DNA from: Burkholderiales bacterium
Lineage (GTDB): Bacteria > Pseudomonadota > Gammaproteobacteria > Burkholderiales > Burkholderiaceae_C
DNA: 64,000 nucleotides
Reading direction: 5' to 3'
NCBI GenBank assembly: GCA_017307855.1
Contig: JAFKGD010000013.1
Location: forward strand, 124,001-188,000
Below are positions 63,892-64,000 of this stretch, piece after piece (positions within the stretch are counted from its first letter, which is position 1; every line of letters starts with the position of its first letter). The position numbers and the translations under genes are program-made. The notes beneath the pieces are model-generated. The model saw only the letters and a program-made list of their open reading frames with translations. It was not told the origin of the DNA and made no database searches.

Positions 63892-64000
63892 TCAGTGCTC
63901 GTGTCGATGGTGCGCATCCGGCACATGCGGGTGCACATGCACCATCGGCTCGTGTACGTGGGCATGGCTGTGCGTGCCTACAGGCATGGGATCGTGCGCG
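63892..64000 (-). CDS. C-terminal fragment of a His-rich, metal-binding-like protein (partial)
   Basis: The minus frame open from the right edge to the stop at 63,892 encodes 36 residues with 11 His: THSHAHVHEPMVHVHPHVPD then AHHRHEH. Such His-rich ends occur on metal-handling or metal-binding proteins. Only the end is visible and its identity lies outside the window. It is convergent with chrA. Confidence 0.55.
   Translation of the reverse strand, partial: AHDPMPVGTHSHAHVHEPMVHVHPHVPDAHHRHEH

Larger units (their letters stand above)
21883..64000 (-). mobile_element. Tn4371-family integrative and conjugative element (trb end; continues past the right edge)
   Basis: Everything from the ATGAAAAA site after pgk to the window end reads as one ICE. 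It has repA, parA and parB-like genes, traF, a DUF3363 relaxase, a LysR-type traR, traG and the complete trb order B-C-D-E-J-L-F-G-I ended by DUF2274, which is the Tn4371-family backbone order. Copper and chromate cargo lie in two places. No integrase is visible; in this family it sits at the opposite end, so it should lie beyond 64,000. The right boundary is therefore not seen. Confidence 0.88.

Overview
The window comes from a high-GC betaproteobacterium, most likely a member of the Comamonadaceae (Burkholderiales). The core gene order (yajC-secD-secF; smg, dprA and a LysM protein facing def and fmt; azlCD; pgk), the REP-like hairpin repeat after mltA and the codon usage all fit that group. 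I assigned everything by reading the sequence; no database was searched.

Positions 1 to about 21,880 are ordinary chromosome: an OmpA/glycine-zipper lipoprotein fragment, mltA, an MFS exporter, an exported protein of unknown function, an Lrp regulator divergent from a fused indolepyruvate ferredoxin oxidoreductase, the SecDF-YajC module, a DUF1631 protein, smg, dprA, a LysM protein, def, a lipoprotein, fmt, azlCD and pgk.

From about 21,883 to the right edge lies one end of a Tn4371-family integrative and conjugative element (ICE). It begins at an 8-bp ATGAAAAA site (reverse complement of TTTTTCAT, the recorded Tn4371-family target) 24 bp after pgk. Read from the right edge leftwards, the element carries: chromate resistance (chrB-chrA); a block of poorly characterised maintenance genes (zinc-ribbon protein, DUF932, ParB-like, NTF2-like, DUF736, XRE regulator, DUF2958, DUF2285, HTH); a replication and partition module (repA, an iteron cluster, parA, RHH protein, DUF2840); traF; the relaxase; a copper-resistance cargo of two divergent operons (copRS facing an eight-gene copA-copB-DUF411-DUF2933-ATPase-copC-copD-copK operon); the LysR regulator traR; a small entry-exclusion-like lipoprotein; traG; and a tightly overlapping mating-pair-formation operon, copG-trbBCDEJ-(eexN-like)-trbLFGI-DUF2274, closed by a terminator. 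The integrase and the second att site must lie beyond position 64,000.

The copper genes work as a periplasmic and outer-membrane detoxification set (multicopper oxidase, CopB, CopC/CopD, CopK, P1B ATPase) controlled by CopRS through a shared intergenic region containing a perfect inverted repeat. They separate the relaxase from traR, and chrBA lie in the other cargo region.

Several element genes look damaged as written: trbB has lost the segment that normally carries its His-box and is frameshifted, parB has a one-base frameshift, and a small gene is broken at an 11-C homopolymer. The element may therefore be impaired for transfer, or the reads may contain indel errors. The most interesting non-coding structures are a nested four-half-site operator upstream of the DUF2285 gene, three iterons between repA and parA, and a dispersed GC-rich intergenic repeat family.
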